Assembly: GCF_042453785.1 (NCBI RefSeq)
Contig: NC_091667.1
Span: forward strand, 32,604,001-32,668,000
Direction of reading: 5' to 3'
DNA length: 64,000 nucleotides
Origin: Malus domestica
Taxonomy: Eukaryota; Streptophyta; Magnoliopsida; Rosales; Rosaceae
Position numbers and translations under genes: made by a program. Below the pieces are notes generated by a model, which was given only the letters and a program-made list of their open reading frames with translations, was not told the origin of the DNA and did not search any database. Shown here piece by piece: positions 21,842 to 32,576 of this stretch; the stretch's first letter is position 1; each line of letters begins with the position of its first letter.

Positions 21842-22800
21842 CTGTTCGCTCCCTAAATCCGCCATGGCACCTTGCGGGCAAGCCGGGGATTTACTTCACA
21901 TACGAGATTGGTGGGTGCGGGCGTGCCACTACTAGATGCCGCTAGTAGACGGGATTTGAATGATTGAGGTTGCGCCTTTTGACTTCAAATCAAGAGATTG
22001 TGTCATTTGAGTGGGAGTTGCTCAAATTAAGGTTCTTTGTTTGCCTTAAAAATAAGGACTTTACTTATATGGAGAGATAGAACAATATGTAAATGACAAG
22101 GTTGCTTGGAAATATAAATGACAGAGGAAAGTGACTAAAATTGCAGATTGCTTGTAATTTATATGGCTGGAAATGAGAACATAAAAGCTACAAATGAGAT
22201 CGATACCGCAAGTGAGCAGCAGAGCTAATAAACTAGATAAAAGAAGGCTTTTGGCAAATCTGGTTTGAGCAGAGTTTGTGCTTTTGTTTGTTTGTTTGAG
22301 TATCTATAATCCTTGTGCATCTGCTCCTTTATATAGAAGTCTGGAGGAAACCCTCCTGCTAAGGTTTTGTACTTGCCCGAAAGAGACTTGGGCAGCTTGC
22401 ATTTCATTGCTTGGGCAACTTGTATCTCACTTGCCAACTTGCATGGAGAAATAATATAAAAAAAGGGAACTTGCATTTTCACCACATGCTTTCATCACAT
22501 GTTTTCCCACTTGTAATAAACTAACATTAAAAAGAAGCAAGTTGTCTTCTTTCATCACACATTCTTGCCCGAAAGCATGCATAGTGTCTTTCCACCCACT
22601 TGCATGAAAAAGCATGCACTTATCTTGATTAAACAATTCTCTTGGCAAACCTCCACCACCCAAACAAATGGGAGAAACAATATTATAGTGCCAAACCCCT
22701 CTACTTGAAGCCAAATATCTTTCTAAATTAGCTTTCTTGCATATTAATCCTTCAAATACCATATTTTACCCAAATTGCCCAAATAAGTAAAAATGGGTAT
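21842..22800 (-). repeat. LTR-like repeat, copy 2, inverted relative to copy 1
   Basis: Matches 1-678 on the opposite strand, including the TATA-like CTATATAAAGG (near 22330) and the GGCGTGCCACTACTAGATGC block, and extends past the point where copy 1 is cut by the window edge. An open stretch on the minus strand (22225-22762) is again only partly conserved. The end opposite GCGAACAG is uncertain. Confidence 0.5.
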
Positions 22801-22858
22801 ATTTTGAGTGCAAACATGTTCTTCCTCCTGTCATCTTTTTCCTCCATGACCACTTGCC

Positions 22859-22954
22859 TCACCTATGCTTGTAAGCTCCCATCCAAAACGATCACCCCTC
22901 TCTCTCTCACCTATGCTTGTAAGCTCTCATCCGAAACGGTCACCTCTCTCTCTC
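22859..22954 (+). repeat. Two-copy tandem repeat, 48-bp unit
   Basis: Two adjacent units both starting TCACCTATGCTTGTAAGCTC, with a CT-rich end. Confidence 0.8.
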
Positions 22955-23439
22955 CCCAGTACACACAGACGTAGCTTTTGTAGTCTGTTTCTTTTTCTTT
23001 TTGTGGGCTAATCAGTTTCATATGGTACATGCCCTTGATTTTATTTGACAAAAAAAAAAAAAAAAGGATAAGTTTCTTTTCGTTCTCAATGGATTCATTT
23101 TTTTTTTCAGGAGTACATCATGGGTACAATGTTTTCAAGAGTATGTAATGACGGTGATTGAATTTGTACCCACAAATTAATATTAGAAAACTTTATTTTA
23201 ATCCCTAAAAAAGATGAGTTTTAGATTATAACCATATGTAAGATTAAAATTCAATTGTAGTCCCTAGCACATTTAATCATATCATTTATTAGTTGTATTT
23301 TGATGTTTTATTTTATCTTTTTATTTTTATTTTAATGTATTAATTACATTTAAATTTTATTTTTATTTCATTCATCATAATATATTTTAATGTCTACATT
23401 TAGGCAACTAAATTTTTTATAATATATATTCCGATAACA

Positions 23440-23880
23440 ATTTTGTATGTTCTTCATTTAGGTACATTAATACATTTGAATATTTTGGTATATCTATCGG
23501 TACAAACATGTAGTTACATTGATTCAATAAAATGCATTTCGATCAATATAATGCATTTCATTACATACACTTTGATACACACACTTGAGTATTGACTTTT
23601 AGGTACATTAATTCAATTATTATTTCGGTAAATACATTTAGGTACATACATTTTGGTATTGATATTTAGGTACATACATTTTCGGTATTGACATTTAGGT
23701 TCGTACATTTTGGTACATACATTTCGGTATTGACATTTAGGTACATTAATTCAATATAATACATTTCAATACATACATTTAGGTTCATTATAATATATTT
23801 CGGTACAATCATGTAGGTACAAATATTTTGGTACAAAAAAGTCAATTTTATATATTTTGGCACAATCATTTATGTACACT
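23440..23880. repeat. Degenerate minisatellite, GGTACATACATTT-type unit
   Basis: Repeated variants of TTNGGTACATACATTT and GACATTTAGGTACATTAATTCAAT in irregular order; weaker traces continue to about 24340 (GGGTACATTT). The minus strand stays open for 67 codons only because the unit avoids stops in that frame. Confidence 0.65.
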
Positions 23881-25069
23881 TATGTATCTATATATTTTTG
23901 TATCACAATTTTTTTTTAATATTTTCTCATTTACGTTCATTTCTAATTAAAAAAATTAAATATGTGCATATTAATAAAATTAAAATTTAATATTGAGAGA
24001 TTAAATAAAAATACACATTAAATAAGAAAAAATGAATGTAAATTTTGATAAAAGTACACTCAAGGGATTAAATTGAATATTTAATTTAGCATCAGGTTTT
24101 TTTAAAATTTTGATCTTTTGCAAGGACTAATGTTCAAAAACCCCAATTAATATTTATGTGTTTATTTAGAATATTTAAGTATTGTATCCATGTTTATATT
24201 TTTCAAGCTTTCTGTCTTGTTTATGCATTTTTTATGAGTTGGATGTATTTTTCAGTCACATGGGTACATTTCTATTGCAAAATGTACCGCAATTTTTTAT
24301 TCGTTCATTTTGCATTTGGTTCCGTGTGTAGGAGTGGGTACATTGTTATTTCGTGTGTTGGACTTGGAACTGATTAATGGTACATTTTCCAACAAAAAAG
24401 GAATGAGAAGAATGGTAAATTAGTACAAACCATGCTCACAACAACAATACTTTCTGAAAAAATATGAGCATAGCCTGGAGCCGGAGGGTAATTTTTTAAC
24501 CATGATTGAGGAGGGTAGTCACATGGGCACATTTTGTAGCTAGGTAATGGGTACTATATTGTTTTGCTTATGGGTCCATTTCCTTAATTACTTTATGATC
24601 AACAATTTCAAATTAGTTGGACGAAAAATCCTTATTTGTTTACAATTTGGTTTTCTTTGAATTTAGATGATGGAGATAAGAATTTTGAATTTCCATGATT
24701 ACATTGAATTCAGACAATTAATTATGCAAATTGAGTGAGCAAATTAAATATTTGCAACAAATACATTTTTTAATTTAAAAAATGAAAAAGCTGACATGGA
24801 AACCTATTAATACTAATATGTTGAGGTGTACAAAGTCAAAGAGAACTTTGATAAAAAAAAATTAAAAACTAATAAGGTTTCAATTAAAGAATATTAGTAG
24901 TCGGGGACCGTATCAAAAGTCTTTCAAAAAATAAAGGTCATTAGAGATTTATGGTCTTGGTCAATGGTCTTCTTAAAAGAAACAAAAACCAAGCTTGGAA
25001 GTTACAACTAATGTTAAATTTATTACAAGAAGGAGATTGTTTGAAAGTATTACAATAATTCATTGAGGA
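23881..25069. other. AT-rich intergenic DNA
   Basis: No gene. Traces of the GGTACATTT motif up to about 24560. Confidence 0.4.
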
Positions 25070-25131
25070 GGGAGTTTTGAACCCGAGATGTATGGGTGAA
25101 AACTCAACACCCTATCCACTAAGATATTGGA
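25070..25131 (-). repeat. tRNA-derived SINE-like head
   Basis: Minus strand: ATCTTAGTGGATAGG (A-box type) followed about 25 bases on by TCGGGTTCAAAA (B-box type), then an AT-rich body. A SINE relic is likelier than a tRNA. Confidence 0.45.
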
Positions 25132-25133
25132 CC

Positions 25134-25440
25134 TGTTAATGCACAAAACCGGAGGTCTTGGAACAACGTAAATCATACCGTGAACCTGCATGAAATGTAA
25201 ATAACACAGATGTATCGTGGTTCACCCCAAGGTTTGGACTACGTCCACACTGATTATGTATTTATCTGAGAGGTGAGGGAGAGAACCTCTGAATATGAGA
25301 GGGGATGTGAGAGGGGTGAGAAAGCTTAAGGAATCGCCTTCTCTAATTGTGAGGGTGATGTGTCCTTTTATAGAATAAGGACTCCTCACTTATTACATAT
25401 TTGCCAATTCCTTTATCACATAATTACATTTAAGTCCCCC
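25134..25440 (+). repeat. LTR-like sequence, single copy in window
   Basis: Begins TGTTAATGCACAAAACCGG, contains TATCGTGGTTCACCCC, a purine-rich GAGAGGTGAGGGAGAG block and TTTTATAGAATAAGG. It reads like a plant TRIM/LTR, but no partner copy, target duplication or defined right end is visible. Confidence 0.3.
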
Positions 25441-27091
25441 GAGTATTTGTACGAGATTTAAATATGGAGGCCCTAAATATGGTATAAACCGGACCAAATG
25501 ATACATTATGTTAGAAAGTATATTACATGGCTGATTTTATTACATTATAGGAAATTGAACCATCTTCCATTCCTATTCTAATTCTAAACAAAGAAATGCT
25601 AAGGAAATTCTCTCAAAGTGTGACTCTCTATGCACTCTATGTCACCTCACACTTTAAGGTTTATTCCCGTGCGAAGATATAAAACATTGTGCAAAAAACA
25701 TAAAGTGGCAGAAAATCCATAAAAAGTCTCACTTTTAAAAAAATCTCCCCAACATTTCTCTTCTAAACATTACCTTACGCTCACTTCATTATTTCCTCAC
25801 TTGGGGTAACTTTAAAACCTTAATCAGTGAGTCAGCACTCTTTATTTGCAGTCAAATTTAGTGTGTCCCGAATAAAAAATGGACATACACATATATAGAT
25901 CGATTGAGCACATGATAAAATTAAGGAGCTTCTAGAGCATCTTGAATCATGACCTAACAAGCTCTTATCTAAATTGAAATTTGAATAAACAGCACTAAAA
26001 CTCAACTCTAACCATTGACTAAGTACTATATCGCCAAACTATCTAGCCCGCTCTCATCGTGAAAATTGTTGTAAATATTAGTTCACTCATTCCACACCAC
26101 CTTCCCAAACTTGGCGTTTCTCATTAACAAGAAGAACATGAGTTAAACAAAATGTTCCTTTATTAGAACAATATATTCCTCTCTATATTCATATTCAAAT
26201 CTCGCTCTTCATATTAACTGAAATATAGTTAGAATATGAAAGACAATATACAAAAAAAATTTCAAATCAAATATTAAGAAGGGCAAAAATGGTGGCCACA
26301 ATCATGATTGGTGGCATTAATATATAGTGCATGTAATTTAATATCTTAATGGATATGATGTTGGGTTCTATTTATGCGTCCCATATTTAAAATTTTTCTC
26401 TCCCTTAAATTAATGTTATGGTCTCCAACTCTTCTATTTTCACAAATAATAATAAATTAAAAAAAATTAGTGTAGTGTGCCCCAATGCAATCGATATATA
26501 TAATATGGAGTCGATTCTTGGGACAAATACATGCTAAGAAGTTTGCCAATCGTCGCTCTCATTTGCCAGCGTTCTTACGTGCCCACTCACGTGCTCACCG
26601 CCACAGGCGAGTCCCCACAACCACCACCCCCCCCCCCCCCACCACCACCACCATTGTCTGCTCCCTTTAACATTTTCACACTTATCCTATTTAATTTCTT
26701 TTCCTGCTCCTCCCCCCCCCCCCTCCTCTCTTTGTCTTGCTTCCCTTTAACATTTTCACACTTACCCTATTTAATTTCTTTTCCTGCTCACTCACTACTC
26801 GGTCCTCAACCAATTATTGTTTTACATCACGCCATAACGTACTCATGAGTTGGAAATAATTGTGTAGCCAATGCTCGACTTAATTGTAGTTTTTTACCAA
26901 AACAAATGAAGAATTATTGCATGTTTAGGAACATAGTCTATGTGTTAAACAAATTTTGAATGTTAATATTTATTGATATTATACTTCGCCATCTATTCAT
27001 ATTATAACAAATTGAACTGATTCTACTGTATTGTATTTCGGTTTTTATCCCTTCAATCAAGGATCTCATTTGATTAAATCCAAATTACCCC
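25441..27091. other. Intergenic DNA with simple repeats
   Basis: No gene recognised. It includes C and CCA tracts at 26620-26660 and the duplicated block listed next. Confidence 0.45.
26662..26789 (+). repeat. Direct duplication of a 48-bp block
   Basis: CCCTTTAACATTTTCACACT...TTTCTTTTCCTGCTC occurs at 26662-26709 and 26742-26789 with one change, separated by a poly-C/CT tract. Confidence 0.85.
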
Positions 27092-27096
27092 TTTAA

Positions 27097-27385
27097 TGTG
27101 ACATCCCACATCGTTCAGGGGAGTGGATCCTCTAAGCTTTATATGTATATTCTCATCTCTACCTAGCACGAGGCTTTTTGGGAGCTGGCCTCGGGTTCCA
27201 TCGGAACTCTGAAGTTAAGCAAGTTCGCACGAGAGCAATCCCAGGATGGGTGACCCACTGGAAAGTTCTTGTGTGAGTTCCTAGAAACAAAACCTTACGG
27301 GCGTGGTCGGGGCCCAAAGCGGACAATATCGTGCTATGGTGGAATCGAGCTCAGGATATGGTGGGGGCCAGACCGGGATGTGACA
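27097..27385 (+). mobile_element. Cassandra TRIM solo LTR with embedded 5S rRNA-like sequence
   Basis: 289 bp starting TGTGACATCCCACATCG and ending GGGATGTGACA. It is flanked by a perfect 5-bp duplication TTTAA (27092-27096, 27386-27390). The middle (about 27165-27280) is recognisably 5S rRNA-like: CATCGGAACTCTGAAGTTAAGCAAG, then GAGAGCAATCCCAGGATGGGTGACCC split by small differences from true 5S. This is the hallmark of the Cassandra family. Only one LTR is present with no primer-binding site or polypurine tract beside it, so it is a solo LTR left by recombination. Confidence 0.93.
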
Positions 27386-27648
27386 TTTAATCAAGGATGA
27401 TCATTACTAATTTAAGCTCCAAAACAGGTTTAATTAAGTTCCAAAAGATAGAGATTTACCAATTACCAAAAAAGCAACCAACATAACTTCACATATGGGA
27501 GATTCAAAACATTTGAGCATATACTATATGCCCCATATCTATATAACTTACTGAATATGCCAACTATACATCAAAACCAAACAACATCATCAAAACAGTT
27601 CTAAGAAAACCAAACCAAAAACAAAATAAACAAAAACTCAGCAGCTCA

Positions 27649-28236
27649 TCAGTGCTTGCCCGCAAACCGGTTGCACAAGGAGAGTGCATTACTAGTGCAC
27701 TGAGCAACATTAAGCACCTGAGCTCTAACGGCCGACTTGATCTTTCCGTTCAATGTCTTCCCGGAGAACCCATCAAGACACGTGTTATCATCAGTCAAAG
27801 CAGCACTGACCCAAGTCTCCACGTTGCTCATGTGCCACAAGAAATCCTGACCCTTGGATTTCCCCATGTTCTTCAGCTCCTGTACGGACTTGCTCAGCCT
27901 ATCCACGGTGTCCCCTATCTCCTCCATGCAGTCTTTGATGGCTCCGTACTCCCTGGATTTTAGTCCCTTAAACTTGGCCAACTTGGTCACGAATGTTTTG
28001 GCGCTCTGTGCTTTTGTTAGGCTGACGGACAAGGCGGCCTGGGCCAGCTGGCGGGGGCTTTGTTTGATTGAACTGGCGTAGGAAGAGAGGGATTTGATGC
28101 AGACTTCTGGGTAGGTGGTTGCGCTGCATGAGTCTCTGATGAAGTTCGTAGGAGTTGTGGTGGATGAAGATTTGGCTGTGGAAACAAAGTAGACAATGGG
28201 GAGAAGAAGAAGCAAGACAATTGAGGCTTTAGCCAT
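27649..28236 (-). CDS. Pectin methylesterase / invertase inhibitor family protein
   Basis: 195 residues from the methionine at 28236; an in-frame methionine 19 codons upstream is rejected because it would bury the signal peptide. Residues 3-24 (SIVLLLLLPIVYFVSTA) are the secretion signal. The domain starts at SCSATTYPEVC (first disulfide) and continues with AIKDCMEEI and TDDNTCLDGF (second pair), ending NRFAGKH. Lysine-rich, so probably basic. Acts on cell-wall pectin methylesterase or invertase in the apoplast; which enzyme cannot be told from sequence. It is the most diverged and apparently intact member of the cluster, about 10 kb from the split copy. A TATA-like CTCTATAAGTA lies on the minus strand at 28327-28337. 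Confidence 0.92.
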   Translation of the reverse strand: MAKASIVLLLLLPIVYFVSTAKSSSTTTPTNFIRDSCSATTYPEVCIKSLSSYASSIKQSPRQLAQAALSVSLTKAQSAKTFVTKLAKFKGLKSREYGAIKDCMEEIGDTVDRLSKSVQELKNMGKSKGQDFLWHMSNVETWVSAALTDDNTCLDGFSGKTLNGKIKSAVRAQVLNVAQCTSNALSLCNRFAGKH

Positions 28237-28338
28237 TGAAGAAAGTTGGAGTTGGAGTGGGAGTGGATTTGGGAAAGGTTGAGATCTGTGCATGGGAGAT
28301 GACTCAGATGAGTGTGAGGGGGTGCGTACTTATAGAGA

Positions 28339-29269
28339 TATGATGTCCGCACACTATCTTTCTTTGGTGGATAGGAACGTGGAAGGGGCAAAGCTAAATG
28401 TGTAAATAAAGGGCTTATGATTTTATATTATCTTTGTCAACTTCATAGAAATTTAGGCACATGATCAGTCTGTAATTTTCAAAAAGTACCTAATGTTTTG
28501 TCCACCGACGGGACACGGTTTCTATTTTTATAAAGGTTAATGTTTTTTACACACTAATTTTTACTTCTTAGTCTTACGTACATTTTTCAATTTCTGATCG
28601 TCAAATCAATAAAGTGAAGTCAATAGTTAAAAAATAATAAAGATATGTAAAAAATAAAAAGAATTGTACGAATAGTTACGAATACAATTCCCGTAAGGTT
28701 TGCTAGTTAAGTGGGATCCACATATTACTCGGGAAGCAGCTGTTGATTGAGGCTAAATATTGAAAGAACAATAAAGTCCCATCATGTGATAAACAAGAAT
28801 ATGAGATTAGGGAACAAAGTGTTTGCAATTCCTTTAATTAATTCCTTTTCTTAAGCAGGTTAAGGTTTTTGGGAATTGTTTAAACATAAGCTGCCAAAGT
28901 GTGACACTATTTCTAGTAGAGGATGACTTTTCTAAAATTTCTGCTCCGACTTCCTCTTCTCAACCAACGCATGTTTACGGGCAACAATTTGGGTTCCATT
29001 TTACCGAATTCAAAGGCATCAATGGGAATCTAACAAACAAAACACAAAAACAAAAAATAAAAATGGAAGCCAAAGTTTTTGATAAAGTGATATTTGTCTT
29101 ATAAGGTATTAGATAATTCATATATTTTTTATACGTTTTATATATTTGGTTGTGAATGTTTTAGTATGTTGTAATATATTTTTGACAGCCCTATAGTTCA
29201 TACGAACAAAGAAGAAATCGAAAGTGGGAAAGCAAGCAATGTGAAGTGAGGCGCCAAAAGAACAAAGGC
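28339..29269. other. Upstream region of the PMEI gene at 27.6-28.2 kb
   Basis: AT-rich, no gene recognised. Short stretches near 28530-28680 resemble the TTACTTCTTAGTC part of MITE family D but do not form a full element. Confidence 0.4.
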
Positions 29270-30180
29270 TTAGAGCAACTCCACCATTGGAGTTTGCTCA
29301 GGGGACAGGCAAGGAAAAAGGGCCCTAGAGGCCGGGCTGTGGACTCCAGCATGGGGGAGCCCGAGGGACTGTGGAGGCCAGAGCAGCGAGCCTGTGAGGA
29401 ATTGCCAGCCCGAGAGCTCGAGTGGATCTGACGCAGGGCTGACGTCAGGGCGACGTCAGTCATAATATAAAATTAATAAAAATAAAAAATATTAATAAAA
29501 AAAAAAGTAAAATTAAAAAAATTAAAAAAATTGTAAAACCCAGCTTCAAACGCAACGGCTCTCGTCGGAGTTCGTCGCCGAAGTGATGAACACCCACAGA
29601 CAAATGGCAAAGATGGGTGGCTGAGGTGTGGGAGCTGCTGAGCTTGAAAAATGGCACAAAAATATGGGAGAGATGGGTCGTCGGAGATCGGGACTATTGA
29701 TGAAGGCTGAGGTGGGTGGGATGGTGAAGATGGAGGAAGAGAGGTGGCAGTGGGGGTGGTGAAGATGGAGGAAGAGAAGCGAGGAGGGATTGGTGCGTTG
29801 GGGGCGGGGGGGGGGAGACGGGTTGAAAACTGGGTGTGGTGGGGGGGGGGGGGAGGATGCGTTGCTGAGCTTAAAGAAAAAATGGTGCGTTGGCACCATG
29901 TGAAAAGAAGAAGAAAAAAAAAGGTTTTGAAATGGTGTGCTGCACCATATGAAAAGAAATAATAAAAATAATTTTTTAATAAAAAATCACGAGATCGATT
30001 AAATATTTTATCTGAAATTACAAATAAAATTATTTTATATTATTTAGAAAAAAAATTAATATTTTATTGTCTATTGCCAGACTATTGAAGGGCAATGATG
30101 GAGAGCAAAAGTGTAGTGCCTGGAGGATTACTGTTTATTAGAGCAGTTACTGTTCACTGGATGGACAACATAGTGTATTA
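29270..30180. repeat. GC- and G-rich block, probable transposon remnant
   Basis: Starts with GAGCAACTCCACCATTGGAG, a motif often seen at plant MITE edges. It has G runs up to 14 (29805-29855), AT-only stretches, and ends near AGAGCAGTTACTGTTCAC. Long proline/serine frames on the minus strand follow from the G-rich composition and do not resemble a protein family. Confidence 0.35.
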
Positions 30181-30473
30181 CCTGGGAAGATAGTTCCAAC
30201 GGTAGAGTTGCTGCAAAAAGTGACCAAAACCCTAATAAATAAGGGAAAGAAACAAGAAAACAATGTGAAAAGAGATGTGGAACCCACAATTACAACGAAC
30301 AAAGTAATGTGAAGGGGACATACGTACCTACCTAACTTCATGCATGTAATGATTTTGCTTGTGTTTTTACCGGTGAATTACATTTCATCAACTACCAAGA
30401 GAAAGAAAAGGTTGCCACGCCTTTTGCTCAAGTCACGACTCCCGATTATCAAAAGGCCGAACCTAAGATTTAT

Positions 30474-30622
30474 GGGATGTGCTATCCACACATCTAATTT
30501 TACTTCTCACATATTTCTTGATAATTTCTGTCCATTAATTTTCTTTAATTCATCTGATCCGACGACCAAAAATTAAAAAAAATGTGAGAGAAATAAAATA
30601 GGATGTGTGAATATCACACTCC
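30474..30622. mobile_element. MITE family D, copy 2
   Basis: 149 bp, inverted ends GGGATGTGCTATCCACACAT and GTGTGAATATCACACTCC, with inner arms TTTTACTTCTCACAT / ATGTGAGAGAAATAAAAT. More diverged than the copy at 5098-5244. Confidence 0.75.
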
Positions 30623-32576
30623 AAGATTTATTTGCAGAGAACTATAGAGATTTTTCAATATGTCGACCAAGTTTAATACTACAATTGTTTAGAAACTTGA
30701 AGAAAAAAAATTTCAACCGATCGTATTATGATACTAGTATACTAAACTATATTTTTGGATCATTTGAAAATTTTATTCTGTAGAGATAATTGGAATACGC
30801 TGCAGAATAAGTTAACGGTGATTGCTCCTACCACTGCATAATGTCCCCACCAAACTGCATTATTTGAAAAACAACATAGTCATGTGATCAACAAATGAGC
30901 TATAAAGTAAACAATTCAAGCACAATATTATGACAATTTGCAGCCGACAGGCCGCTATCAAGGTTTTTGCTGGCTGAAAAAAAATGGCCACTGGTACTAA
31001 TTTCCTTTCTTAAGCTGAAAAAATGGGCACTGGTATGAAAATTTGGGCGTGACTCTTTAGAGAAATGAAAAAATCAGTTACACCTATTCTATGGTGTTAA
31101 GCAGCTGTCTCATTGTTCAATAATGATTTGGTTTGAAGAAAATATACAACTAATTATGAAACATAATTTTTTCGGAAGAAGATTGATGCTTTAGCTTTGT
31201 TACTGTTAAGAAAATAGGTTGTCCATACCATGAGCAATTATTGGATTACTAATGTAACTAGAGCCATGATGAGCATGATTATACCAAAGAAAAGAGAACG
31301 TTTTAGACTGATCATGAATAACGAGAATCAATTATTCGTCGGGAACGTTGAGCTTAAGTAGTATACCAAAAGGTAAATGCTCGTTTGTAAGTGCTTTTAA
31401 AATGACCTGAATCTCTTTTAAAGAAAATTCTATTGGATTCCAAAAGCAGTCGAACTGTTTTTTGTGTTTCTTGCATGAAGTACTTAATGCTTTTCTAATA
31501 TTCATTTGTATTTTAACTAAAAATTAATTTTAAAAATATTTTTATCAAAAGTTTTTTTCAATTATTTTAAAGGAAAACTAATAAAAATGGCTTGAAAACT
31601 TTGAGTTTTAACGAAAATGAAAAAATAAAGGGTAAAGTGAATAGTACAATAATTGACTTTTTAGTATAAAAATTTAAATTTTCGTTAAAGTAAACAATAC
31701 CGAAAATTTTTCGTTAAAGTTCCCTTATTTTAAATCACTTTCAAACTATCCAAAGACTTTTTAAGATATAGAGACCGAAAGCAAAGAATAGTACAAGACT
31801 AGCTAGCTAGAAGTATCTGTGGAAAAAGATATATTTTTCTTTTAAAAAATGTTGAATCATAACAGTGCTATCTTTCTATATTAACACAAATTAATTGAAA
31901 ATTGCATAGTGGTAGTGGAGATTTAGGTTTGGGAGCCTAAGAACTGAATAATAGGCTTTATAAAGTTTTGATCATTTGTCCTTAATAATACAAACCATAA
32001 ATGTTACTTAAAAAAAAAACAGTTTAAATTATAAGCGCTTTTACTAAAAGTTCTTTCATTAGAAGCATGAATTTTTTTAAAAATAAAAACTTAAGTGCTT
32101 CTTAAGAGCATCTGGTACTTATCCAACATGTTTTTATAACTCATAAAGAGTTTTAACGTTTTCAATCAAATCTTATCAAAATTGCTTTTAATTATCTAAA
32201 AAATTTAGCCATCTTAAAAACACTTCAAACATGCGGGAATCTAATCTTTTTACAGAACAAACAACAATTGCTTGAACACTAGAGAAATTCTAAGTGAAGG
32301 GAAAAAGAAATGAATGTGTTTATTTTTCTCTTATGTTGGACATGTACAAGTAATATTAGATATCAGATTTCTTCAGAAGCTTTTTGCAATTGCATGCGTC
32401 TTCTCTGTCACAACGAAGACACAGAAAAAGATGAACAGGTAGGGTTTTTATAGCCACGAGTAACCCACATTCACTTGTCTGCGGTCCTTCAACTTTGTAT
32501 CAATTTTGAACCAGAAGGACTCAAGGGCCAGCTAAAATTAGTGGCAAGACAACCACAAGATTTAAATTTTGTGGGT
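30623..32576. other. Intergenic DNA around MITE A copy 1
   Basis: No gene recognised; apart from the MITE at 31571-31724 it is AT-rich unique sequence and the 3' flank of the PPR pseudogene. Confidence 0.45.
31571..31724 (-). mobile_element. MITE family A, copy 1
   Basis: Shares the ends AGGAAAACTAAT and TTCGTTAAAGTTCC and the inner CTTGAAAACTTTGAGTTTTA, GGGTAAAGTGAATAGTAC and GACTTTTTAGT blocks with copies at 54779, 58522 and 62064. Confidence 0.85.

Noticed and set aside
23666-23869. 67-codon minus-strand frame with YVPK/NVNTEM repeats
   Set aside because: A product of the minisatellite unit, not a protein family.
27165-27280. 5S rRNA gene
   Set aside because: It is diverged from true 5S and embedded in a Cassandra LTR with target duplication.
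29546-29899. 117-codon Pro/Ser-rich minus-strand frame
   Set aside because: Caused by G runs and low-complexity sequence; no conserved domain.
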